DNA of 64,000 nucleotides. It comes from Saccharothrix luteola. Lineage in GTDB: Bacteria; Actinomycetota; Actinomycetes; Mycobacteriales; Pseudonocardiaceae. The stretch lies in NCBI RefSeq assembly GCF_020859565.1, contig NZ_JAJHUO010000019.1, positions 1-64,000 of the forward strand, read 5' to 3'. Positions 18,683 through 26,373 of this stretch are shown one piece after another (position 1 is the stretch's first letter; every line of letters starts with the position of its first letter). Under the pieces are notes generated by a model. The model was not told the DNA's origin. It made no database searches and saw nothing but the letters and a program-made list of their open reading frames with translations. The translations under genes and the position numbers were made by a program.

Positions 18683-19281
18683 GCCGGGTTCTCCCTGCTC
18701 GTCCCCTGCGCGGGTTCGGACTCCAGGTGCGTCCGCAGGCGCTCCAGGGCATTGGCGTAGTGCTTCTGCACGCTGCGCAGACTGACGCCCAACTGGTCTG
18801 CGACGTCCTTCTTGGCCACCTCGTCGACCGCGACGGCGGCGACTATCTCGCGCTGCCGTTCGGTCAGCAGCCGGGGCAGCAGCTCGTTCAGACCGAGGCG
18901 TTGGCAGTCGATGCGGCCCAGCAGCGCCAGGACCTCGTCTTCGGAGTCCGGGTGGGCGTGGTTGAGCAGCACTTGGTCGTCGATCGCGTACGGCGAGGTC
19001 CTGCGTCGCTCCTGCTTGGCCCAGTGGTTGAGCAGGTCCTTCTTGGCCGACGCCTTGAGCCGGGCGATGGCGTCGTTCCTGGTCCGGGGCGGGCCCTTGC
19101 CGTACCAGGCGTTGACGAAGTCGACCGCGGCTTCCTGCATGAACATCTCGGTTTCGTGATGCTCGTGGGGGTCCAACCGGTTGCGGATGTAGGCGGCCAG
19201 CTCGACCCAGCAGTCGCGCAGCATCGCGGCCATCGGGTCCTTGCCCTCGCGGCGCCCGCCCTCGGTGGTCGGAGGGAACAT
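18679..19281 (-). CDS. Sigma-70-like (ECF-type) factor, cassette 2
   Basis: A 200-residue protein from ATG 19281, overlapping the small upstream ORF by TGATG. Region 2 is represented by EMFMQEAAVDFVNAWYGKGP and KASAKKDLLNHWAKQERRRT. Region 4 is LLTERQREIVAAVAVDEVAK followed by KDVADQLGVSLRSVQKHYAN, a clear helix-turn-helix. It shares the KxDxxNHWxKQxRRRTS pattern with the cassette-1 factor at 13655-14245, so the two are paralogues. It is the natural candidate to recognise the 32-bp element found upstream of this operon. Confidence 0.8.
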   Translation of the reverse strand: MFPPTTEGGRREGKDPMAAMLRDCWVELAAYIRNRLDPHEHHETEMFMQEAAVDFVNAWYGKGPPRTRNDAIARLKASAKKDLLNHWAKQERRRTSPYAIDDQVLLNHAHPDSEDEVLALLGRIDCQRLGLNELLPRLLTERQREIVAAVAVDEVAKKDVADQLGVSLRSVQKHYANALERLRTHLESEPAQGTSRENPA

Positions 19282-19409
19282 CAGGCGTTCGCATTCTGCC
19301 CGGTCGGGTGCGGGGGGATGATCGCCCCCGAGGTGATGCGGTCGTTCCCGCCCGTGCCCGAGCCGGTGTGGCCCGGGAGGTCGAGGTGGCGGCTGCCGTG
19401 CCCGTTCAT
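19281..19409 (-). CDS. Small leader ORF of sigma cassette 2
   Basis: A 42-residue ORF from ATG 19409 with GGAGAG upstream, rich in Gly, His and Pro (MNGHGSRHLDLPGHTGSG). Its stop overlaps the start of the sigma gene as TGATG, so it may couple translation. It takes the place of the 96-residue protein of cassette 1 but is not similar in sequence. The start lies 42 bp after the 32-bp promoter-like element. Confidence 0.4.
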   Translation of the reverse strand: MNGHGSRHLDLPGHTGSGTGGNDRITSGAIIPPHPTGQNANA

Positions 19410-19451
19410 CGGTGCTCTCCATTCGGCGGTCCGGAGATTCCCTGCACCCAG

Positions 19452-19483
19452 TAACTCCCGCGACCCGGCCGAACGCGAACCCC
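19452..19483 (-). promoter_or_regulatory. Conserved 32-bp element, candidate sigma-cassette promoter, copy 2
   Basis: On the minus strand this begins GGGGTTCGCGTTCGG and ends CGCGGGAGTTA, matching the copy at 17178-17209 in both outer blocks and in total length. It lies 42 bp upstream of the leader ORF of cassette 2. This is consistent with autoregulation by the encoded sigma factor. Confidence 0.5.
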
Positions 19484-20022
19484 AGCGCTCGAGAACTTTC
19501 CGCGCTGTCGGGGCGAGCCCTCGAACCCGGCTCGGTCCTGGTGCTCGGCGGCGGGGCTGCGCGGGGCACGACGTGGTCGACGGCTTGGTGCTCGGCCACC
19601 GCGTTCCGGTTGACGTCCTCGGCCTCCTGCGCCTCGGCGGGTCGCCGCGCGTGCCGCATGCGTTGGTCACCGCGTGGTCGACGTGGTGCTGGTCGGGTGC
19701 CGCGGCCTCGGCCACCTCGGCGTGCTGGGTCGCGCCCCTTGGCCGCTGCGCACCCCTCCTGGGAGGGGTGCGGGGTTCGGCCGCCGTGCTGGTGGTCGTG
19801 GTGCTGGTGGTCGACATGATCGGGCTCGGTCTGGTCCTGGGTCACGACGGGGCGGCTGCGGCCTGGTGGTCGAGGTGGGGCTGTTCGTCGCGGGCCTGCG
19901 CCGAGCTCGGTGGCCCGTGGCTGCGTCGGTGTTCGTCCGAGAAGATGTCGTGCACCCGTTCCCGATCATGAGAGGCCGTCTAGACACCCGTTCTTGATCA
20001 CGGCGTCTCAGCCTGACCGTCG
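19484..20022. other. Gap with degenerate valine/glycine-coding-like repeats
   Basis: No gene is supported. Repeated GTGGTCGAC-type units start near 19,571 (GTGGTCGACGGCTTGGTG), 19,677 and 19,803 (GTGGTCGACATGATCGGG); the first is followed by GTTCCGGTTGACGTCCTCGG, resembling the repeat near 15,680-15,770. Confidence 0.4.
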
Positions 20023-20640
20023 TCACCACCACGCACCCGAGGTGAGCTCGTCGGTCACGACCTCGCTGACGATGGTGTTCTCGTCATGGTCTGCCCCCGA
20101 AAGGTCCGCGCCGCTGAGGTCCGCACGACGGAGATCCGCACCGCGGAGGTCCGCGTTGAGGTTCGAGCCGGTGAGGTTCGCTTCGCGGAGGTTTGCGCCG
20201 CGGAGGTCCGCGCCTAAGAGGTCCGCGCCACTAAGGTTTGCGCCGAAGAGGGGCGTGTTCCTGAACTCAGCGCCGCGGAGTTCGGTGTTGCTGAGGTCCG
20301 CGCCGCTGAGCTCTGCGCCGAAAAGGTCCGCGCCACTGAGGTTTGCGTCGCGGAGGTACGCGTTGCGGAGGTCCGCACCGCTGATATTCACGCCGTACAG
20401 GTTGGCTTTGGTCAGGCAGGTGTTGCGCAGGTCGGTTCGGGTGTTGTGGTCGTGGGTGGTGTCGCGGCGGCTCAGGACGGTCAGTGCGGCCTGGAGGTCG
20501 GGGGTGAGGGCGTGGTTGGGGCAGGTGATGGTGGTCCACGGGGCGTCGGCCGGGGGTGGGGATGGGTTGGGGTGTGGTGGTGCGGATGCGCGGTCCCGCG
20601 CCCTATGCGGCGCTGCTGGCGGAGTCATTTGCTCGCCCAC
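20023..20640 (-). CDS. Pentapeptide-repeat protein
   Basis: A 205-residue protein from GTG 20640 (ATG 20628 is an alternative start). After a Pro-rich N-terminus, residues 70-185 are a run of about 22 A(D/N)LxX pentapeptides such as GADLSGADLLGADLRGANLR. This predicts a right-handed quadrilateral beta-helix. Pentapeptide-repeat proteins include DNA-mimic gyrase protectors and many of unknown role. Nothing here fixes the function. The repeats make the nucleotide sequence strongly periodic at 15 bp. Confidence 0.85.
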   Translation of the reverse strand: MGEQMTPPAAPHRARDRASAPPHPNPSPPPADAPWTTITCPNHALTPDLQAALTVLSRRDTTHDHNTRTDLRNTCLTKANLYGVNISGADLRNAYLRDANLSGADLFGAELSGADLSNTELRGAEFRNTPLFGANLSGADLLGADLRGANLREANLTGSNLNADLRGADLRRADLSGADLSGADHDENTIVSEVVTDELTSGAWW

Positions 20641-20848
20641 TGCGACGCGTCTCGGCTTGGCGACGTCGTGATCTTCGTTGCGTCACACAGCGTGCTCGGC
20701 AAGTCGCCCGCAGCATCGAAGACAGCCCTCACGCAAAGCCCAGCCCGGAGATTGTGCCGCGCGGTGCCGATCATGCCGAGACCGTGTAGGGCCTCGTCGT
20801 CGAAATCGCAGCCGGCGTGACACCGCCCGCTCGCAGGCCGGACGCGGT

Positions 20849-21256
20849 TCAGGCGGGGGACATCCGCTCGGTCAGCTTCCGCGGCGCCGAGGACCGGTAG
20901 CTCTCGGTCAGCAGCTCGGCCACCTCGTCCCAGTCCGTGTCGTCGTCGAGCACGAGGCCCACGACGTTCGCGGCCCACGCGGGCTTGAAGAACGGGTGGG
21001 GGGCGTGGCTCAGCGCGGCCAGCTCGGGACCCGTCGACCGGAACGTCAGCACGGTGGCCGGCCCGTCGGTCCCCGCCGCCCGCGCGTACGACGGAGGGTT
21101 GCCGTCCTCGACCTCCAAGACGTGCGCGAACGCCCGCCGGCGGATCCGCCACCGCGTGCCCCGCCACGCGCGTTCCTCCACCACCTCCGGGAACGCCGCG
21201 CACACCGCCCGCAGGCGGTCCACGACCTCGTCAGGCACCTCCGCCGGTTCACCCAT
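20849..21256 (-). CDS. MmcQ/YjbR family protein
   Basis: A 135-residue protein from ATG 21256 that fits the YjbR (MmcQ-like) fold in length and pattern: an N-terminal helix (DEVVDRLRAVCAAFPEVVEE), a middle beta part ending in FAHVLEVEDGNPP, and a C-terminal segment FFKPAWAANVVGLVLDDDTD followed by WDEVAELLTESYR. Such proteins have a double-wing fold and are often annotated as DNA-binding, though their function is poorly known. It is transcribed alone. Confidence 0.8.
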   Translation of the reverse strand: MGEPAEVPDEVVDRLRAVCAAFPEVVEERAWRGTRWRIRRRAFAHVLEVEDGNPPSYARAAGTDGPATVLTFRSTGPELAALSHAPHPFFKPAWAANVVGLVLDDDTDWDEVAELLTESYRSSAPRKLTERMSPA

Positions 21257-21304
21257 CCCCGGATTATGCGTTCGGCCACCGACAGTCGGAGACGACCGGG
21301 CTCG

Positions 21305-21798
21305 TCACCGCGTGGCGACCGCCGCCACGATCCCTCGCACCGCGTCGAGCCCGGGCCGCCAGCCGTCGCGCAGCGCGGCCTCCTTTCCCGTGGTGACCGC
21401 GACCAGCTCCAGCGACGGCACCACCACGAGGTGCTGGCCCGCGTACCCGCCCGCGAAGAACGCCGGGTGTCCGGCCATCTCGGTGACCCGCCACAGGTAG
21501 CCGTAGCCGACGCCCTCCGGCGGCCCGCCCGGCGTGTGGGCGGTCACCGCGTCACGGCCGTACGCCGACCGGTCGCGCGTTTGGTACCACCCGAACCGCA
21601 CCGGGTCCGACGCGGAAAGCTCGAGGTGCCCGAACTCGTACGGCAACCCCTCTGGGTCGCGCGGCCACCGCCACCGCGTGATGCCCAGCGGTGCGAACAG
21701 CCGCCGTGCGGTGTACTGCTCCCAGTCCTCGTCCAAGGCCGCCGTGAGGCACGCGGCCAGCACGTGCGCGAGGCAGTTGGTGCTGAAGCGTCGCCCGC
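21305..21798 (-). pseudogene. Serine hydrolase (beta-lactamase family) C-terminal remnant
   Basis: The frame reads FSTNCLAHVLAACLTAALDE, then PLGITRWRWPRDPEGLPYEF, GYGYLWRVTEMAGHPAFFAG and GYAGQHLVVVPSLELVAVTT. This is the C-terminal half of class C beta-lactamase-like esterases and amidases. The N-terminal part with the SxxK nucleophile is missing: homology stops near 21,798 at the start of the FSTNCLAH helix. The remnant has no start of its own and is presumably dead. Confidence 0.75.
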
Positions 21799-22295
21799 CT
21801 CGCCATCGCTACGTAACCCCTCGGGTACCCGGATCGGACACGCTAGCCGACACCCGACGAAGTCAGCGGGTCACGCACTGTCCCTGGTCGACGGATCACC
21901 CGTTTGGTCGGGGAGTGGCCGCAAGACTTCCTCAAGATCGCCGGTTGCCTACCTGGTCCGCCCGTGGGCCGGACGGTTGGCTTGCACCGCGATCGCGTCG
22001 GCCACGACGTCCCGGCCGGGTCGCAACTCGCGGCCCCGCGCGCCGGGAGCTTGACGCACGTTGAGCCACTCCTCCTGGCTGCGCCGAACACGTTCCGCCA
22101 CCGCCGTGGCGGGTGTCGATCCGACATGCTCGCGCACGGCCGGCGACCGGCGGCCTTCCACGTCCAGGGGGAATCCGTCCGTGCCTCCCTGCTGGCCCGG
22201 GTGATCATGTGACGAGGGCCGGCTGTCGCTCGACCAAGAGGACCGAAAGTCGACCACTGCCGCCTCGACCTCGGACTCAACACTCTGCGGCTCCT
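21799..22295. other. Gap without a convincing gene
   Basis: Several overlapping frames are open. The minus-strand frame at 21949-22257 has a short stretch of plausible protein (AVAERVRRSQEEWLNVRQAP), but codon use is not decisive and nothing is recognised. I treat the segment as decayed sequence. Confidence 0.3.
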
Positions 22296-22640
22296 CTAGG
22301 ACACACGGAATTGTTCGACGTAGGAGAACGCGGGCTTGTTAATCCACGAGCTGGACGGTCGCGTCGTGGACGTGGCGTCGTCGGTGGGCAGTTCGGTCGG
22401 ACAGAGCACGACCACGTAGGTCTTCTGCTCGGAGAGGTCTTTGCCGGCGTAGCCGAGTGGGACGAGTACGCCGTCGGGCAGTGGGACCTTCGGGTCGTGC
22501 CTCGATGCGCGCGGGGTCCGGTGCCGCCGGCGTGCTGGTTGTGGTCGTGGTGCTCGATGGTGGTGTGGCCTTGGGTGCGGTCGAGCACCCGGTCAGCAGG
22601 GCGGTCGTGAGGATGACCCCCGATTCGGATGGGGAGGGGA
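22296..22640 (-). pseudogene. Small lipoprotein gene, frameshifted
   Basis: On the minus strand VILTTALLTGCSTAPKATPP contains a lipobox (LTGC) followed by a Thr-rich linker. About 20 residues later the coding sense changes frame and continues as KVPLPDGVLVPLGYAGKDLS, then TYVVVLCPTELPTDD, to a TAG at 22296-22298. No good start codon precedes the lipobox in frame. Two lesions, at the start and near 22,500, suggest decay, although base-calling error remains possible for the second. Confidence 0.5.
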
Positions 22641-22835
22641 CGGTAACGGCACGCGTGGTGACGATCGTGGCTGGTAGGCGGGCTGTTTGAGTGAGTCGTT
22701 GATCACAGGGGCGGTCCGCGGTCATTGGGCCGTTTGGCCGCTGTGCCGGGGTTGGTTGAACCTTCATGATTCTTCCTCGGGTCGGGGGACTCAGCACAGA
22801 TCGCGTGTTCTGCGCGAGCCGGGGGGCTTCTTTCT

Positions 22836-25800
22836 ATGGGTTCGCGCGTGCATGCGCGGGGTTCGACCCTGCGCGCTTTCGCAGTGGCGCTTGTCGCCGC
22901 TGTCGTGGCCGGTGTTGTGGCGGTGCCGCCTGGGGCGGTGGCCCAGCCGAAGATGGCGGGAGGGTCGGGGGTGCCGAGGTCGGCGCCGGATGAGGCGACG
23001 GCTGTCCGTTACGCGGTGCAGAGTGGTGAGTCGGTGGTCGTGGAGTCGGAGACCACGGAGACCGACGAGGTGCGGGCGAACCCGGACGGCACGATGACGT
23101 TCACCCAGCACGTGCAGCCGGTGCGGGTGCGGCGTGGTGACGGGTGGGTGCCGGTCGACTTGGCGTTGGAGCGCAAGCCGGATGGTTCGTTCGCGCCGAA
23201 GGCGTCCACGGTGGAGGTGGCGTTCTCGCCGGGCGGCACGGATGGCGAGGCCCATCCGCTGGCCAAGGTCGCGCTGGGTGGTCACGAGGTCGGTCTGCGG
23301 TGGGACGGCGAGTTGCCCGAGCCGGTCGTGGACGGCGCGACGTTGACCTACCCGAACGTGTTGCCGGACGTGGACCTGCGGGTCGAGGCGCATCTTGAGG
23401 GTTTCAGCGAGCTGCTGGTGATCAAGACGCCGGAGGCAGCGCGGAACCCGGAGCTGGACACGGTCACGTTCCCGACCCACGCCGAGGGGGTGCGGGTGGA
23501 GCACGGTTCGGTGGACGGCGGGGGCGACCTGGTGGTCAAGGACGCGGCGGGCAAGCCGGTGTTCGTCGGTGATGCTTCGCAGATGTGGGACTCGTCGGGC
23601 ACGGAACCCCGCGATCGCGAAGGTGAGCCGGTGCCCGGCGACCGGCAGGCCACGATGGAGGTCGAGGTCACCCCGGAAGCCGTGGCAATCACGCCCGACC
23701 AGGCCTTCCTCGACGATCCGGCGACCACCTATCCCGTGGTGCTCGACCCCAAGTACTACTGCGGCAACTGCGGCAAAGTGCATCACGCCGTGGTGCAGGA
23801 GGAATGGCCGGACGCCAGGAACTTCGATGCCACCGACGGCAACCTGAGCGATCTGAAGGCCGGCTTCCTCAACGCCAGAGCCCTGGGTAATGGCGCCAGG
23901 TACGACGCGAGGTCCCGGTCGTACCTGCAGATGAACACCGAGCCGCTCATCGGCAAGTACATCCACGAGGCCATCCTGCGCACGAAGGTGATCAACACCT
24001 ATTCGTGCGCGCCTTCGGCGACCGAGCTCCGGTTGGCCGGGTGGATCGACGCCAACACGACGTGGCACAACCAGACCAGCTGGGGCGAGTACCAGTCGAG
24101 CACCAGCGTGCGCAACAACCCGGGGCACTGTCCGACCGATGGCGGTGCGGACTTCGAGGCGATCAAGGCCATTCGGGCCGCGGCATCGGGCTCGTGGTTC
24201 TGGACGACGTTCGTGCTCAAGGCGGAGAACGAGAACGATCTCGACACGTCGTGGCGGAAGTTCGACCTGAATCCGTACCTGGAGGTCAGGTACAACAGCT
24301 ATCCGAACACCCCGACCGAGATGGGCATGGAGGGGTCGACGTCGGACCATGCGTTGCCGTGTCGCACGGGTGCTGACCGGCCGGCGGTGTTCACCAGGAC
24401 GCCCCGTCTGCGCGCGCGGGTGAGCGATCCGGACAACAGCAGGGTGTACGGCGAGTACCGGCTGCTCACCGGGGTGGGGTCGGGTGCGTCGTGGGATGGG
24501 CGGCTGTTCGGCGGCACGGAGGTCGGCTCGGGTGCCTACAGCGAGTGGACGGTGCCTGCGGGCCACATCACCGATGACGGCGGCCTCTACACGTGGCAGG
24601 TGGTGAGCCATGACGGTGAGCTGACCAGTCCGTTGTCGAGCCCCTGCGAGTTCGAAGTGGACACCACGCCGCCGAACACGCCGGCGGTCTCGTCCCTCGA
24701 CTACCCGGCTTCGGGCTTCAACCACGGGAGTGTGGGGAAGACCGGCGCGTTCACGCTCACGCCCAACGGCAAGACGGGGTTCGGCGGCACGATGGACGTT
24801 CGCCGTTACGGGTGGTCGTTGAACAACGACACGGCGACGACGAACATCGTGGAGGTCACGTCGGCTGACGGGTCGGTGTCGGTGCCGGTCACGCCCACTG
24901 TGGTCGGTACGAACGTGTTGCACGTCCGCGCGTTCGACCGTGCGAACAACCCGTCAGCACACAACGCGACGTACACCTTCCACGTTGCCGGGAAGGCTCC
25001 GCCGAAGGCGGTGTGGGCGTTCGACGAGACGTCGGGCACGGTCGCGGCGGACAGCAGTGGCGGCAACCGTCCGCTCACGTTGTCCGGTGCCGCCTCGTTC
25101 GCTCCGGGTTACGACGGCAACGCCTTGACGCTGAACGGTGGTTTCGCCGCGTCGGCGTCGACGGTGGTGGACACGTCGCGGGCGTTCTCCGTGTCCGCGT
25201 GGGCGAAGCTGGACCGCAAGGACTCCTACGCAACCCTGGTCAGCCAGGACGGCAACCGGGCCAGCTCGTTCTACTTGCAGTACGCCGTCAACGCGGACCG
25301 GTGGGCGATCACCACGCCGAGCGATGACGCCGACGGGCCGGAGTCGTACGCGAGGGTGACGTCGACGGCGCCGCCGCAGTTGGGCGTGTGGACGCACCTG
25401 CTCGCGACCTACGAGCCCAACAGCGAGGCGTTGACGTTGTACGTGGACGGGAAGGTGCAGGGCACGGCGACGGCGGTGTTGTGGGGGGCCGGTGGCGGCT
25501 TCGTGGTCGGCCGGGCCAAGTCCGCGGGTGAAGCGTCGAACCACTTTCCCGGCACGGTCGACGCGGTGCACGTGTGGGACCGGGTGCTGACCGTCGAGGA
25601 CGCGGCGGAGCAAGCGAACCGCGCGGTGCTGCGAGCACGGCTCGCGTTGGACGAGCGGGCGGGGACGACGACCCGTGAGTCGGTGTCCGGCCAGCAGGCC
25701 GTCATCTCGGGCGGCGCGACGTGGGCGGGCACGCCGGTGGACCCGGACGACCCGGAGCAGGTGCGTACCGGCGAGGACGAGTGGCTGGACTTCGACGCCT

Positions 25801-26333
25801 CCGGCACGGGCCAGGTCACTGCTTCACGTCCGGTGAACCTGCGCACGGACCGTTCGTTCACGGTGTCGGCGTGGGTGCGTCTGGACAATGACACCAATGC
25901 GCGCACGGCGGTGAGCCTGGGTGATTCGCAGTACTCGCCGTTCATGCTCCAGTACCGACCGGCGAGCCGGCAGTGGGCGTTCATGATGACGCGTGGTCCG
26001 GCGACCTCGTCGTGGTGGATCGCGTTCTCGGACAACGCGATCGTGGGCACCGGTCAGTGGGTGCACCTGACGGGCACCTATGACGCGGTGAGCGGTCGGA
26101 TTGCCTTGTACGTCAACGGCGACCGGCAGATCCACAACTTCAGCGGCACCGCCGCGGACGGCAGCGGCGTGACCGGCTGGAACGGCTCCGGCCCGCTCTG
26201 GCTCGGGCGTGGCCTGTGGGGATCGCAGAAGGCCGACGTGTGGCGCGGCGGTGTGGACGACGCCCGCGCGTACTCCGGTGTGCTCACGACCGAGCAGATC
26301 CGCACCGTGTACGAGTCCTCCAGGCATTTCTGA
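22836..26333 (+). CDS. Secreted protein with two LamG-like domains, upstream of RHS toxin
   Basis: A 1,165-residue protein from ATG 22836. A signal peptide is clear (LRAFAVALVAAVVAGVVAVP then PGAVAQ). The N-terminal half contains beta-rich segments common to secreted proteins that precede RHS toxins (GDGWVPVDLALERKPDGSFA, PVVLDPKYYCGNCGK). Two concanavalin-like LamG domains occupy about residues 725-925 (KAVWAFDETSGTVAADSSGG, SVSAWAKLDRKDSYATLVSQ) and 930-1160 (FTVSAWVRLDNDTNARTAVS, GQWVHLTGTYDAVSGRIALY). The gene ends 40 bp before the RHS start on the same strand, so it is probably co-transcribed. It is likely a carbohydrate-binding surface or secreted partner of the toxin. Confidence 0.85.
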   Translation: MGSRVHARGSTLRAFAVALVAAVVAGVVAVPPGAVAQPKMAGGSGVPRSAPDEATAVRYAVQSGESVVVESETTETDEVRANPDGTMTFTQHVQPVRVRRGDGWVPVDLALERKPDGSFAPKASTVEVAFSPGGTDGEAHPLAKVALGGHEVGLRWDGELPEPVVDGATLTYPNVLPDVDLRVEAHLEGFSELLVIKTPEAARNPELDTVTFPTHAEGVRVEHGSVDGGGDLVVKDAAGKPVFVGDASQMWDSSGTEPRDREGEPVPGDRQATMEVEVTPEAVAITPDQAFLDDPATTYPVVLDPKYYCGNCGKVHHAVVQEEWPDARNFDATDGNLSDLKAGFLNARALGNGARYDARSRSYLQMNTEPLIGKYIHEAILRTKVINTYSCAPSATELRLAGWIDANTTWHNQTSWGEYQSSTSVRNNPGHCPTDGGADFEAIKAIRAAASGSWFWTTFVLKAENENDLDTSWRKFDLNPYLEVRYNSYPNTPTEMGMEGSTSDHALPCRTGADRPAVFTRTPRLRARVSDPDNSRVYGEYRLLTGVGSGASWDGRLFGGTEVGSGAYSEWTVPAGHITDDGGLYTWQVVSHDGELTSPLSSPCEFEVDTTPPNTPAVSSLDYPASGFNHGSVGKTGAFTLTPNGKTGFGGTMDVRRYGWSLNNDTATTNIVEVTSADGSVSVPVTPTVVGTNVLHVRAFDRANNPSAHNATYTFHVAGKAPPKAVWAFDETSGTVAADSSGGNRPLTLSGAASFAPGYDGNALTLNGGFAASASTVVDTSRAFSVSAWAKLDRKDSYATLVSQDGNRASSFYLQYAVNADRWAITTPSDDADGPESYARVTSTAPPQLGVWTHLLATYEPNSEALTLYVDGKVQGTATAVLWGAGGGFVVGRAKSAGEASNHFPGTVDAVHVWDRVLTVEDAAEQANRAVLRARLALDERAGTTTRESVSGQQAVISGGATWAGTPVDPDDPEQVRTGEDEWLDFDASGTGQVTASRPVNLRTDRSFTVSAWVRLDNDTNARTAVSLGDSQYSPFMLQYRPASRQWAFMMTRGPATSSWWIAFSDNAIVGTGQWVHLTGTYDAVSGRIALYVNGDRQIHNFSGTAADGSGVTGWNGSGPLWLGRGLWGSQKADVWRGGVDDARAYSGVLTTEQIRTVYESSRHF

Positions 26334-26373
26334 GCCACCGGTTCGATCCGAAGACGTCACGAGAGGCCCTGTT

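Noticed and set aside
26209..26373. Extension of the RHS frame upstream of GTG 26374
   Set aside because: It overlaps the LamG gene in another frame and would bury the signal peptide.
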